Assembly (NCBI GenBank): GCA_947034885.2
Contig: OX344757.2
Span: forward strand, 21,384,001-21,448,000
Reading direction: 5' to 3'
Source of the DNA: Thuidium tamariscinum
Taxonomy: Eukaryota > Streptophyta > Bryopsida > Hypnales > Thuidiaceae
Length of the DNA: 64,000 nucleotides
Part shown: in pieces, positions 34,352-47,667 of the stretch
Layout: every line of letters starts with the position of its first letter
How positions within the stretch are numbered: the first letter of the stretch is position 1
Notes under the pieces: generated by a model
Databases searched by the model: none
What the model was told of the DNA's origin: nothing
The model's input: only the letters and a program-made list of their open reading frames with translations
Made by a program: the position numbers and the translations under genes

Positions 34352-35574
34352 TACATTCATTTTAAAACAATAATCTAACAACTTGTCCTACTTTTTTTCA
34401 TATTACAAATTTTTCTGAAGATGCCTAATATATATAGATATTTGTTCTAAATTGAATGCATGTATGATTTGATTTTTTTTATAGTATATTTATATTCTAG
34501 CCAATATTGATCTCTTGAGTTCCAAAGTATTTTTCGAACATTCTACTTGTTTTTTTTTATTTCTTAATTTTGTAAAAGTATATTGATTACTTCAATTTAA
34601 ACAAATTCGTCTATAAAAGAAGGTTATTTTTTGAACATTTAAGTTCTAAAAAATATTCTTACAAATTTCAATACTTTCTATGATTTCCTTGTAGAGAATA
34701 TTATTGCCACTTATATCTTAAATTTTGTTGCATTCACCTCCCAAATTAGCCACAAACAGCCTAACTTCTAATGAATTGAAAATAGACAATCTTAGGTAGA
34801 TTTGGTGGCAAAAAAAGGGCCTTAAAAATGGTGGTAGAAACAAGGTTCATTACCTTATAATTATAATCATCTTTTCTTGCATGTTCATTAGTTTGTGATT
34901 TTTTCTTCAACAATCTCAGGCAATACTTTAGGAGTAGTTTGTTTTATTCAGGGATTCATTTATGGATATATTCGTGAATATAAATCATGGAGCAAGTACA
35001 ATCAAACCTTTGCTAGGTTTACTTTAATTTCTATTTTGTAAAGATTGTAAGAATACAAAAAATTGAATGCGTCTATTTCCCACATGTATTTGTGCAATTT
35101 CTAGAGAAGATGGCATCCATAGTGGGTGGTATCAAATTAGTCAAAACTATCTTGCAAATTTGTAAATAAAAATGATTTACATGGATAAATAGTCATAAAT
35201 TTTGGAATTGGTGGTAGATTTCAAAGTTGATTTGACTTTGAAAAAATAGGCCAATCAACCAAAAATTTAATTAGACTATGCCATCTCTATTTTTTGTATT
35301 TTGTGTTCTAACAAGAACCTTGAAAGTCATTCATCAAACACTTTGTGTCTCCTATAGCCTAATTCATGGCATTACGAGGTTGAAAAAATAAGCCTATATA
35401 ATCTCTAAATGATCATTTGTTCCTTTAAGGGACAATTTGGATTTTGGGCAAGTACCTAGAGTTGTTATTTTAGTCATAATTTTTTGAAACTTTTTTGAAG
35501 ATAGAAAAATTCATTGTTTTTGTGTAGATATAATTTTTTTTCAATTGGTACATGATTGCTTGGTAATAAAAGTT

Positions 35575-35716
35575 CACTACAAAAAAACAAGGGATTAAAT
35601 GACTTGTCGATAGAGTCATTGTAGACAACAATAGTTACAAAACTGTCATTTTGTAGTCACTGCTATCCACAATGACTCTATGGACGAGTCATTTATTCCC
35701 TTGTTTTTTTGTAGTG
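35575..35716. mobile_element. 142-bp CACTA-type MITE
   Basis: The ends read CACTACAAAAAAACAAGGGA and its near-perfect inverse, and inverted similarity continues inward (ATGACTYGTC, AGTCATTGT), giving a hairpin. GTT occurs directly outside both ends, a 3-bp target duplication as for CACTA elements. No coding capacity. Confidence 0.85.
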
Positions 35717-36622
35717 GTTATGCTTGGAATCAAAAAATTAAAATTGCTCAAGATTGGAGAGACTAGTAAGAAAATTTTATCTTCAAAACTTTAAAAATTT
35801 AGTTTTTGATTTTCTTCCCTATTGATTAAATTTTTGTCTATTTAGAAGGCTTTAATTCATTTCATTCAAATATACGTGGACAATCTTGTTTTTCATGCAA
35901 TCTAAGCATCTTCTTGAAAAAATAACTAGTAGGATTCATTTTTAAATGCAATTTCTACAACTCTTAAGAAAAAAAAAGTCTTATATGGTTTAGTTTGCTT
36001 GATAGAAAAATCTCACCATTGGAATTGGTGTGTTTTAATTCCATCTTAGAGGTATTAGTAATTTAGATTTTCCTTCTTTCTTGTACCTACTTCTATTTAA
36101 GATCTTTTTTCAAAATGAAAATAATGTTTTCTTATCCTAATTTTTTTCCCCAAGACTTTCAATCCAATTCCCCACTATAAGGATTTAAGCTTCAAAGCTT
36201 TGTAGTGCAAGAAATTCAAGTTAAAAAGGATCAAAGCCAAATATTATAGTCTTGCAATGTCTACAAAAAACTTGTTTTTTTCATTTTAAATGCACATGTC
36301 TTGCAATTTGTGCGGTTGACTTTTTGAAATTTATTCTACACAATCTCATACTATCTAGATATAAGATTCTATGGTTAGATGTGCAAAAAAAAAAAAATTC
36401 AAAAAATTTCTACTCTCTGCAATAGAAATGACGATTTTGACTGTTTTTTTTTGGGAAAAAAAGGCCTTGGCCCTTTAGAAGATAAACATGAAGGTTTAGC
36501 AATGTAGTGACCAATGCATTTTCATGTTATTTCCATCTATACAATATAGAAACATTCAAAGTGGGGCTAAAACAAATTATGCACAACCATGAGTTTGGAA
36601 TTAAAACTTAACAAAGGGAATG

Positions 36623-39600
36623 CTACAAAAAATACATCTTGTTTCTTATTCTTACATGCACATTCTCAGGCACAATAGGATAATAAGCTTGGGGATGACA
36701 CGCAACTCTTCGCTTACTTCTCTTAGCAAGATACCAAACTCGACAACGGAATGCAACCAAATGGGCATAATAAGCCGGTGTTGCTATAGACACGGCTCGT
36801 GTACACCGCTCAAAAATATAACACAATTTATTTGTAAGATTCTCAAAGTCATCGGCCCTGCAAACATATCCAAAAGTTGTATACAAAGTTAGCTCACTCC
36901 AAATGAATGCATACCATCTTAATTGCACTCAAACTTTGGACTAGATTATCTTTGAGGATGGACTCTTAATTAAGTGCTCTGACATCCATATTCTAAACAA
37001 TGTTTGCAAGTGTTGTTTTGTCCAACTAATTTCTTATTCATGCAATGTAATGCTTGAATATTGAAATAACAACCTTCCTTATTAACAGTAAGTGAGAATT
37101 TTATTCCAAGATATGAACAAAAATATACAAAAAAAATCAATAGGGTATTGAGGCATTAAGAGTTTAAGGGTTGATAAGATTATTTGGCAGTGTCTTACTA
37201 TAGTGACAAGTTTTGAAATGCAGATTTAAAAAAGCAAAGTATGCGGAAATACTAGCTTAGTCTACACATCTACACTTTCTATGGTAGGAGACTCAAACTC
37301 TACTAAAGGCAATAAAAGCAAACTTAAGACAAAGGTACCGGCATTTTGCTTCCTTCAATGTACCAACTTTGCACATTTCTAGAGATGGTCACTTTTAATG
37401 ACCATTGTATTTCAACTTCAAAAAAAAGTAACTAATTCCACAAAGGTCCCCAAAATATGAAACGACTTGGGTTAGTTGTAACGGATTCCATTTTTTTTCC
37501 TACAAAAAGTTTACTGAAAATGGTTTGAAAGAGCTTAGCTTTTTCCAAAAAGCAATCAACTCTTCAATGGTCGCTTTAATCCAGAAAGATGCCACACATG
37601 TTTAGTGTCTGCTGAATGATAAGGAATTCTCTTGTGTAGGACAAAACTACAACTATTCATTCTCAGAATTGGGGGTGGAAAATGGAAATCTTCTATAGCA
37701 GGTTGATTTCGAATGAATTCTTTTGGGTTTTTTTACACCTATGATTCCCACGGTTTCAGAAATGATGATACTCCTGGCATCCTTCCAGGGTTAAGGGCCT
37801 CCTACATTACATGGGGGAATCAGAGCTGGCCCATAGAAGATTGGCGAATTCAGAATCGCGGTCTTCTACTCTAGGTGAGGGCTAAGAAGACTTCTGGGAA
37901 AGAAGAAATGCATTGTGCTCACTGATTTCGTAGCTCACCGACAAATCGCAGAGCAGAGTTCGCAACCCCTAGAATGGAGATTTTGAAGAAACAAGGCTCT
38001 GTTGTAGAGAATGGAGATTCTTACGTGAATTTGGTCCCATCAAAAACCATGTGATAGTGAGCGGGTCGACTTGTGCCTCTCTCGCCTGCGTGGCTGCACA
38101 AGTAGAAGTCAAAGTGATGAGGGTGAACGATCTTGTCATCCACGACAGTGCCCGGCGGCACATTCAGATCCCGGCAACCTGAAAGCGCTGCTGAAGTCTT
38201 CGGAGGATTCTTGGCATACTTTTTGTCGCAGATTCTCCGGAAGAGCCGAGTGTGATGCCGCTTCTGGACCACTGCGAATGTAATGCAAGGCTCGTAGCCG
38301 CGCTGTGATAATTCACTGCCCGCTTGATGCGCAGCCTCTTGCACGGCCTTCACCTCCGTTTCCAGCACCTCTTGGAATTGGCCTTCCCCCACACCATCTC
38401 GGTAGAAAACAATGACCTGGAACCATGAGAATTTGCATTATTTAATTGCTTACAACCGTGATGAATTCGAACCCTCACGCATACTTGTAAAATGGGTGCA
38501 TCTCAGAGTGCCAAAGCCTTTGCGAGGGTGTCCGTAACGTAAGGCAGGTTGGAATTTGTTTCGAAAGCAAATTTCAGAGGTGGCAGTCGATCAAATGCCA
38601 GTGAAAGTCTCAGGTCTAAAAGACCGTTGTAGATTTGAGGGGTTTTGACGGCCGATGTGTTGGTTTTAGTTGGACAACTCCAACCTGCTCCAGTTTCACT
38701 GCGGCGACTCAAATCTGTGCCTGTTTCTTACCGTTAGCCTAAACCGCGGGCTGGAATTTCGTGAAATTCCGCCAGCGTACCATAATGTGACCACATTATT
38801 CACTTGATTGTATGCCTCTAATCTAGTTCAGAAAGTTACATGTTATCTAGTAAACAATTCGGTAAGTTGAAGAGTCTGAGAGGCATAGTATTAAGCAAGA
38901 TTTTTGATTCACTCGACTGGTACCCACAATCATACACTAATCTGACTCCCGTGGATGTTCTGACCTGAGGAAGCAAGTTTTGATTTGCTCGGTGCCATTC
39001 CAAGAGAAGATCCAAAACCATTTCCTGTAGGTTCTCAATGATTTCAGCGTTTCGTTTTTGAACTCGATGGCGTGCAATGTAGCGCCCTGAATCAGGCCAA
39101 TCGTTACTAGCCACGACTGCTGCAATAGATGGTTCGTCGGGGTCGCACATGTCTGGGTGAGTTACGTCTGCCCCGAAAAATATGCAAGTCCTATTGTGAA
39201 TGCTAGCAAGCATTCCAACGTGATCGATAGTCTGATGGAGACGAAAATTGCGTCCGCCACACTTCACATTAATCTTCATGAGCAAGTTCGTGGCAACAGT
39301 CTTGTTGAAGCACTTGTCACAGAGGTAACCTGAACAGCCAAAATTAAGCTCTGTCAGTAAAATGTACACAGCATCAGAATTAATTCAAGAATGCTAAATA
39401 TATGCCTCCTCGATAATCAGCAGCAGGAATAGAATCCGCATGGTAATGAGATGTTATGAGATTAACTTCATCCCTTGCAAATCACATACTGCACTCAGGT
39501 GATGTAGTGTAGATTTCATCACCACAATGACGTGAGCTTGCTACTCACTCTGTTGCACTGGGTAGTAATTGACAACTTGAACAGGGACTCCTCTCTCAAT

Positions 39601-42600
39601 GTCGCCGAAGTACTTGATTTCGTTGTACAGCGTGCTTCGCTTCCCGTCAACGATTACAATGATCAATTGACAATATGATCCTGATTCCTTCTCATACTGA
39701 GGGATGGCATTTAGAATCAAATTGAATGTCGTGCTCAAGGTATCTAAGTGACTTGTATGCGCCCTGCCGGTCGTTTGAGGTTTAAGCATGGTTATTCCCA
39801 TTTCAGATGCACGGCTGCCTAATGGGAACCACCACAAGAAGTTACTCAAACTGTCGACAACCACAGGAAGTCAAAGGAGACTTGAATTGTTCACCAATTG
39901 TAGTAAATTCGTTTCAGCACAAAAAATGCCCTGCAGAGAGAACCCAATTCAAGAAGATACCACCGTTGAACTCAAAGCTGGGCAATCCATCAATGGGTTT
40001 TGGGAGTTCACAATTTGAAGGTGGAAAGTCATACAAATCCTTATTTACGCGTGATCTGATACAATGTGTTGCTTAAAAACACATTCTATAACCTAGAACT
40101 TAAAAATGTTAAACGGCATGGATTCTTTCTTAGACTCTCAGACCGTTTAACTTCAGAGAATAAGATTTCGAGAACTTTTGGCTGCTGAAAATTACCTCAT
40201 AAGGAATTGAATCCACTCAGTTCGTTTCGTGAACTTCCCTCCCGTTAAATCACAAACGCCCCACCATTTGATTTTAGCGTCATGGAGGGCTTGCCTCTGA
40301 TTCCATGCCCAGAAGCCCATCCTGCCTGGATCAACAGGATCCTTGTCATCCTTGTACTGAATGATGGGTGCTCTCAATACTCTGCTTTGAACTTCCGTCA
40401 TTGACGTGTGGAAGCCGAGATCAAAAGCAGAACAATACGGATCACTGGTCACCAAATCATGAAACTGGTTGTATGAGACAACGATAGTGAGAACTTCAGT
40501 TGAGATAGTAGAGTGACGGAAACCCTGTGGAAATTGAAGCTGAATATGCACTGTATGGTTACTACATTAGAACAATAGAAGGGAACGGCGACCTAAGTTA
40601 ATCAACAAACGCTTTTATGAAGTACCTTGTAGGGCGGTGGATGTCTACGGAAAATTTTTCCTCCATCATGTCAGCTATTCGTTTACACCGTGAGTCTGGA
40701 TTCCTCAAAGAATTTTGAAACTGAAATTCTTTGCCCTTGGTAATCCCTTTACCCATAAATCTTGATGAAGGGGAGAGCTTTGCCAGTTCCATAGGGACAT
40801 AGACTTTTCCTTTGGATGATTTCAGGATTAAGGCTGGTAAAAGTTTCCACACTATATCTTTGTCGTACTTCTCCTTAAAATAGTCAGTAACGCGGCAACC
40901 TTCGACATTTCCTGGTTGCTTAGTGAACGTAAGTTGACATGTTGCGTGTTTAGAAAGCCCTGAAATCTTGAATTTTCGTACAACACCTCCGACATAATAA
41001 TCCAGCACCACTTCAGTACCCATCAAAAGATCAAGACAGAAATCTCTGCAGTTTCAAAGAATAAAGACATCAGCATTGCGCACGGGAACTTGATTGAACT
41101 GCATTTTATAAGGAAGTTGTTATCAGAGGCCTTCAAAGAGATTGCTCACAAATACTAGCCTACTCAGAACACGGAACCTCATCTTTTGTAATGCACTTTA
41201 AACGAAATCTTTAATGAACAAACTATCAATTGAAGGATTTAGACACACAAGCTTCAGCATAGAGTTCGTCATTTGCAGAGTGCTTACCTCTGTTGGTGGG
41301 TTATCTCTCCGTGTCTCAGGAATTTCGAATTCAGCCCTCTGTCCATCATTTCCACCACATATTCCAGAACAGTTTCCGTTTTGAGGTCTTTTGCGAAGAA
41401 ATTACTGCTAGAAACATCCACATTGAGTACGAGGCCCTGTTTTGTCGGCCTTAAGCTTTTGTAGAAGCCAAAAGAAGAGTTAAGGAACCTGTTAACTGGA
41501 GTACTAAACGAAGTATCCGGGTGATACCAACACGAACCTGCCTGGACTACCTTACTGTGGTTCCGGTGTTGTTCTCGCAAAACACATCCAAGTGCTTTGA
41601 TGTACTCTTGATATTTAGAGTTGTCATCACCCGAGATATAATCTTGGAAAGACTTGCCACTCAGAGGTACTCTAGGCTCCAATTTTACATCATAATATTC
41701 CTGATTCTGCCTATGTAGTACAATGCACACGGATGAGTAACTTCAAGGCTGTTTTTTTTTTTTTTGTCATACATGCAAGACTTCAATAGGCAATTCAACT
41801 TAAATCGATCCAAGAAATTTTTGACCTCCGTTTAGATTCATTCATTAGATTAGTTCATTAACTTGAAAGGGCTGTTGCCTGAAATGTCGTTCAGCACTAC
41901 CTTGGGAAGACTGAACATAAAAACTATTCACATGCTTCAACTTTAATTGTATGCGAAAATCAAAACAAGCAAGACACGCAGACTGAAGCTCAGCAATTTG
42001 TACAATATTAAATAACGCAAACAATGATAAAGAGAGTAAGCTTGAGGTTGGATAAAATTACCTTTCTAAAGGCGGGGGATAATACCGCTCGCTGAGCGTT
42101 CCAAATGGAAATGTCCCATTACTGTACAGAATGTCACGTCCATCATAAACCAATGTTGGCTGACTTCCAAACATCTGTTTGATTTTATCTTTCACAAAGT
42201 CTAATATTTTTGCTCTTAAAACATCTGATGCTCCCGGTGATATAGTCATCTTTTTAGCATGAATGTTTCCAAATTTGAAGGAATCCTTCACTTTGAAATG
42301 GTTGACTAGGATAATTTCACCCTGTAGATTCATAGGCACGCAAACTCAGAATAATGAGATATTCCACTGCATGATCTATAGAATGAGACTCATTATCAAG
42401 ACCACAATCAGAGCTGAATAAGAAGCCTCAATACCTGCTACACAATCAATGGCAGCAATTCAGTCGCAGATTTGTAAGAAAACTGACGCAGGACCATCAA
42501 TACCACCACATCGTGGTTTCGTATGAAACGGTGCGATTCAAAGCCTAGAGTAGGTTTTGATTCAAAGGTCTGCTAGAGCGGCATAAGTCACACTAAGATG

Positions 42601-44954
42601 ACCCTAAAATACCTTTCTAACTCTTTCTAGAAAAGGCCTAAACCTCATCTGCACAACTTGCCATAAAACGTTGATCTCCAACCGATTTTCTTTGCAAAAA
42701 AAAGAGAATAAAAATTCTGAACTGAAGAAGATTGCATGTCTTCATCCACAATTGGCATAGAAGATCCATCATTTCAAAATTGTGAACATACGGGACGGTA
42801 TCGATTAAGGAACCCTATTAAGAGAAGGTCCTCAAGGTGAGTCCTCTGCACTTCTTGATATAGACTTACGTTTGTTTGTGCTTTACTCTATTGCGCCTAT
42901 TCCAGAAGAAATAGCAAGAACTTCTATTAGAACATGTTCCGTTCACTGTGATTAGCAAGACCATGAAAGCCTACCCAAATACTGCAAATTTTAAACTTTT
43001 AAGCGACCCAAATATTCTAGAACACGCCCGTCATCAAGTCAAGAATCTCAAGACAAGCAGACCCGATGGGGTTCTCAACAATGCTGGTGCTTCATATCCG
43101 TATCAACATTGTGAGAATGGCATGCAGACCGCAAATGATGCACCCATGCTTTAACGAGTCCTTGCAACTCACATCCTATTGTAACACAAAACTTTGAGCA
43201 GATTCTAAAGTCATGTTGTGAGAGCTCTGTACCCTTCCTGAGGTTGCTCTCTCAGTTGGTCTCGCAGCGAGTAATTTTACACCGGTGTTCTCAGTAGGTG
43301 CGCTTCCAAAAAGGGAGGATATACTTGAGATGAGTCCTGGGCTGGGTGGACGTTCTATGGGAGATGGACTGCCAGGACATGAGCATCCATCCTTTTTGGC
43401 AGAACGAGGTTCGCTCACTGAAATCTTTTCTAGAGCAAGAGGATTAAGGGGACGGATTTTGGTGACGCCAATCGCTTGCGGAGGCTCCCAATTTGCCAGC
43501 ACAGGAGCTAATGAAGGGGCAATCACTGTGGCGGATCTACCACACACAGACCCAGGTCTCGAATTGCTAGGAGGTAAATAAACTTCTTGAACTGCTGGCT
43601 GTACTATCTGATGGCTGCAAGAGTTCCAAGTTCTACGAGATTGGGCACGAGGTCCTGATATAGAAGGACATTCGACTCTTTTTAATCATCGTCAACATCA
43701 TGCCTACTGACAAACAAAAACTACAGTACGTGATTTCCAGTAGCCATGACAAACCTGTGACTGATGCAGTCTCTTTGATACGCTGACTAAGGTAAATAAT
43801 GCTGAAACCGCGCGTGTTGCAAGTATGACTTGGCTTTATGCCAATAGCTACTCATCTTGAAAGGAAATGGATTTTCATTTTCACTTCCAGTGGTCTACAA
43901 CCTCCCCACTTAAAATTGCATAAGATATTTGATGCATAAATGCATAAATATTTGATCTCAACAAATTTGGCTCTTGTAACGAAAAATCTCTCCACCTTGA
44001 TGTTCCTGCCTGTGTTAAAAATGCTCAACATGACGCATATAGTATCTTCTACCTTTACATGGACTTGCTGTGACTTCTTTGTTTGTTTCAGCACAGTCTA
44101 TATCACAAACAGGTACTAGAGCAGAGAATGCTGTTGCCAATGCAGAGAAGAGCGGAGCAGGGATAACGTAACTTACTCGGAGCAGGGGAATACACCGCTG
44201 GGCGCAGTTTGTCTGCTGGAGCGCCATGGGGATGCATGTGGTGGCGCTCTCTTGGATCAATGTACGACCGCCAAGCTTTGAGTTCAGAGGCCGACAGAGG
44301 CTGCTTGCAAGGAGGAGGGCTATTCTTATACGCAATGTCCTCAAAGGAGGCCCCCGGGTGCCCTTCACCGCTTTCGCCCCGATTCCATGGCTTGTCATGG
44401 TCCACTCGCGGATTGGAACGAGGTCGGCTCCGAGGAGACGCGATCGTCGACCGACGATGCAGAGGAGACGAACACGGCGTGCGCGGCACTCGGCCTGCGG
44501 GACTGGGCCGGGATTGCGCCAGGGACCGCGTCTTCGGCGTCTTCGGGCAAGAGTGGCGCGCCATAGGTGAGCAGTCACGGCTAGTTCGCTGAGGAGAGCA
44601 TGGTCCATTGGGAGCCTTGCGGCAGCACGAGTAAGATGTGGCAGGGGAGATTGGCCGGCTCTTGGATGCAGAGCTGGGGCGACTCAAGACCTTCGCGGGA
44701 GAGCATGGACGGCTCTTGCTCGGGGTGCATCCTCTGCTCTTTCTTCGCGGCGAAAGACCTGTGGGACTTCTCGGTGGAGAGCACAATACACTCTCGGTTG
44801 GTGAGGGAGGAGATGACGCTCGACTCCATGGTTGACTGTGATGCATCGGAGAGCTTCCTCGTCGACGTTGTCGTTTGATCGGGCACTCGGAGGGACAGTC
44901 GGGAGGCACAAACTTGCAGCCCGGAGGAAGGTATTTGTCCAGAGGTGGCGCCAT
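36623..44954 (-). CDS. AGO: Argonaute protein, 11 exons, about 1,307 aa, catalytic D-E-D-H retained
   Basis: Exons, 5' to 3': 44954-44177, 44076-44053, 43591-43233, 42321-42062, 41710-41288, 41045-40626, 40561-40196, 39850-39549, 39329-38965, 38416-38025, 36857-36623 (stop TAG); all phases match. Residues 1-270 are Ser/Pro/Arg-rich with repeated CSP and SP dipeptides instead of the Gly/Arg- or Gln-rich tails common in plant Argonautes. The N domain starts near residue 388 ([11 protein letters not shown]), linker [14 protein letters not shown] near 560, PAZ about 615-755 ([10 protein letters not shown]), MID about 755-980, PIWI about 980-1307. PIWI residues are D in FGADVTHPD, a likely E in AEIIENL, D in FYRDGV, and H in PAHYHMVFD, so slicer activity is plausible. 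The protein ends in the typical MYF-x motif. It loads small RNAs for target cleavage or silencing. The first three exon borders are the least certain; the third could start at 43582-43591. Confidence 0.9.
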
Positions 44955-47667
44955 TTGAACTCAACTGAATCTTCTTTTCTTATTGCCAGATCCAGGAGAA
45001 ACGTACAAATGAAAACCTAACCAGAACAGAAAAAGAAACACGATTCGATGATCCAATCGTCCTAGTTTTGGAAGTCATTGTTGAATGAAAATCGCGTCTT
45101 CTGCGAGGTTCTCAGCATCAGGAAGAAGAAGAGATCGGATGGCGATGAACAGTTGCGTTGCTTCAGTGGCGGGAGAAGCGGAGCTTACCTTTCACCTCCT
45201 TCGACAGCCATTTTCTTTGTGCTTCTTGCATCACCTCTTCTCATACGTGGTCGTACACACACCCCAATTACGAGATCCTACGCACTCAGCATGTTCCTTG
45301 AATTTCGAACGACTGGTAAGGTAGTCTTCTTCTCTCTTAAGTAATGAAAACTGATCCACAAATTCATGAACACATACATTACTCTGATCTCGCTGGGTAT
45401 TGAGCAGACAGAGTTCATATCATCCATTTGACGAGACGCTACTTCAGAGAATCTCAATATGAGCTCGGAACTTGACATGACACTAATTCGGCGCACCTTC
45501 GACATGGTTCATGTGAGCTCAGACCAACTGTATAAGATTCGCAGCTCCTCAGAAAACCCTAAACCCAAAGTTCTCACTCCGCGAGTGAAAAGGTTCACGA
45601 TTTTGGAATTGAAGATTAAACCAGAGCAAAGTTCTGAGCTGCGAATTGCAACCAAATGCACGAACTCTCGTACAGAAAGCGTAGTCTGTGATCATAATTA
45701 TAATAAGGTACCGGCCCCTGTCTATCATCATGGAAGATTGATGCCGGTACGTCAAGTCATGTGAGATATAGGATCACAAAAATAGCATGAGGTATAATAC
45801 CATTCACCAAAACCAAAAGGAGAACGCAGAATGTTCAGCCTTTGTCAAAAATTGAATTTGGAGTTAACAGGTGACGAGGGACTGAGGAGTGAGGACTCAG
45901 CCACCCAGGATCATGCATTTGGAAGAAAAATTCTAGTGGGAAGATATTGACAACAGTGAAAGAGCTCTTCTTGACGTTTGTGAAAAGCAGAGGACATCTT
46001 GAAGGCAATGATACCGTAGTAAGGTAGAGGTACCTATTTTTGAAACCTTAAGCATTTCAGCCTGTAGAATATGAGAAATTCGTTGAGAAACTGAACACAA
46101 TGTGTGCAACCATCCCCCATGAAGATACGCTGTTTGTTTGTTTGTTTGGATGTTTGTTTGTTACGTTGAGATCTCCTGGACCGTGAGTCCCACGTACCGT
46201 CCCCCGGGTGCATGTTTGGTACCGTCGGAAAGCCCTCGGCGAGGAGGGTGCACGGGCTTTGATTCATGGTATTCCAACCTACGGCATGAAAGTTATTGAA
46301 TTTTGAAGTTTCTATACATTAAAAAAATTAGACCGTGGCAACGGCACGGGCCACCCTAGTAAGGATGAAGAATGCAATAGAAAAACAATTTTTTTTTACA
46401 ATGAATAATTTAATCAGTATGAATGTGGATTTTTCATTTGGACCCATTCTAGTCTCGTATCCTGGTTAGCTCTGGAACTTCTTCCTCAGGAAGGAGAGGA
46501 GAGATGAGAGGGAAAGAAGGTATAAACAAAGAATCTTTTTCAATGAATAGTGAGTCCAACGTTGCCCACAATAGGCCTCCCTCAAAGGGGCTGTCAAGAA
46601 TAGGTACTTCTACCTCACTACCGTTGTTGAATGAGGGTAAGTTATGAGCAACTTAAAGCGTGAAGACCCCCGGAAAGAATCTCTCTTCTAGTTCGGTATC
46701 TTCATGAGGCCCATGAGGTTTCACTACTGCACTTCACTTTACAAATGTAATCTTGGAAACTTGGGAAAATAGAAAGGAGACTGTTCATTTCGAACAGCAT
46801 GCTTACTGTAGACAGTCGGATGATTTTAGTATTTGCCGTAATAATGCGATGCACAGAAGGATGCCTTAATAAAGAATGTGAATTTGACTGTCCAGACATT
46901 ACTGGACGGCCAAATGAAAGTGCCACAAGTCTTTACACATGAAAAGCATTGCAAGCCGTACACAAGTTCTGCAAGACGGGTAGCATGCTATGCTACAGTA
47001 TGTCCTGGGCCATTATATCTGTACTAAGAATGTGAACAGAACACAACTGTACATACCTTACAGTACCTACAATCAACGAAAGTGCCAGACCAGGAAATCT
47101 GTACTTCTCTTCATTTATCTGAACCCAAACTCTCAAGCTCAAGAGTTAATCAGTTAATCTGCTTGCTACAGCAGTTTCTAATTCTAAATTACAGCTACTT
47201 TCTCGCAAATTCTACAGACCCAAAAACTTGCCGCCTAAGGTAAATTATTCTCTACCAGTCGACCTTGAATGCTAATTGAATTGTCATGCCAAACAATATA
47301 ATGGAGACCCTCTCAACTGGTAAACTCCCAGATTAAGAGAGGAATATACCGTAGAAGTTGACGATGATAGGCTCCATTCATCGCATGCCACCACTATGTG
47401 TGCCTGCAAAATTCAGCAACCGAAATATGGCGCAATTTGCAACCTGAGAAACAACGCCGATTCCTCAGTGGAATCAGCGTACATTAGGAGCTTGTCCGTT
47501 CAAGGTCTCACATCAATGCCCACAAGAGAAGGAGAGCGACACAAGAACTACATACCCCATTTTAAAGGGTAGTCTCAATACTCAACTGTACGCAGATCAC
47601 CGGGTATTTTTGCTACCTGGTTGTCAAGACTGTTGTCCTCGGAGGCTTTAACACTAGGAGCAAATTC
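44955..47667. other. Intergenic region between Argonaute 5' end and glycosyltransferase 3' end
   Basis: The first few hundred bases are presumably the Argonaute promoter and leader. A TTTG/TTTGGA microsatellite lies near 46130-46165. Frames at 45078-45764 on both strands overlap one another without family resemblance. Nothing else was recognised. Confidence 0.45.

Larger units (their letters stand above)
33625..36600. repeat. AT-rich intergenic repeats between the transposon and Argonaute
   Basis: No coding frame was accepted. The stretch contains the (TA)n tract at 34291-34346, a CACTA MITE at 35575-35716 and AT-rich sequence resembling other parts of the window. Frames such as 34006-34230 are short and featureless. 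Confidence 0.5.

Noticed and set aside
44209-44878. Plus-strand frames opposite Argonaute exon 1, and other minus-strand frames there.
   Set aside because: Only the frame from 44954 splices in phase to the remainder of the Argonaute gene.
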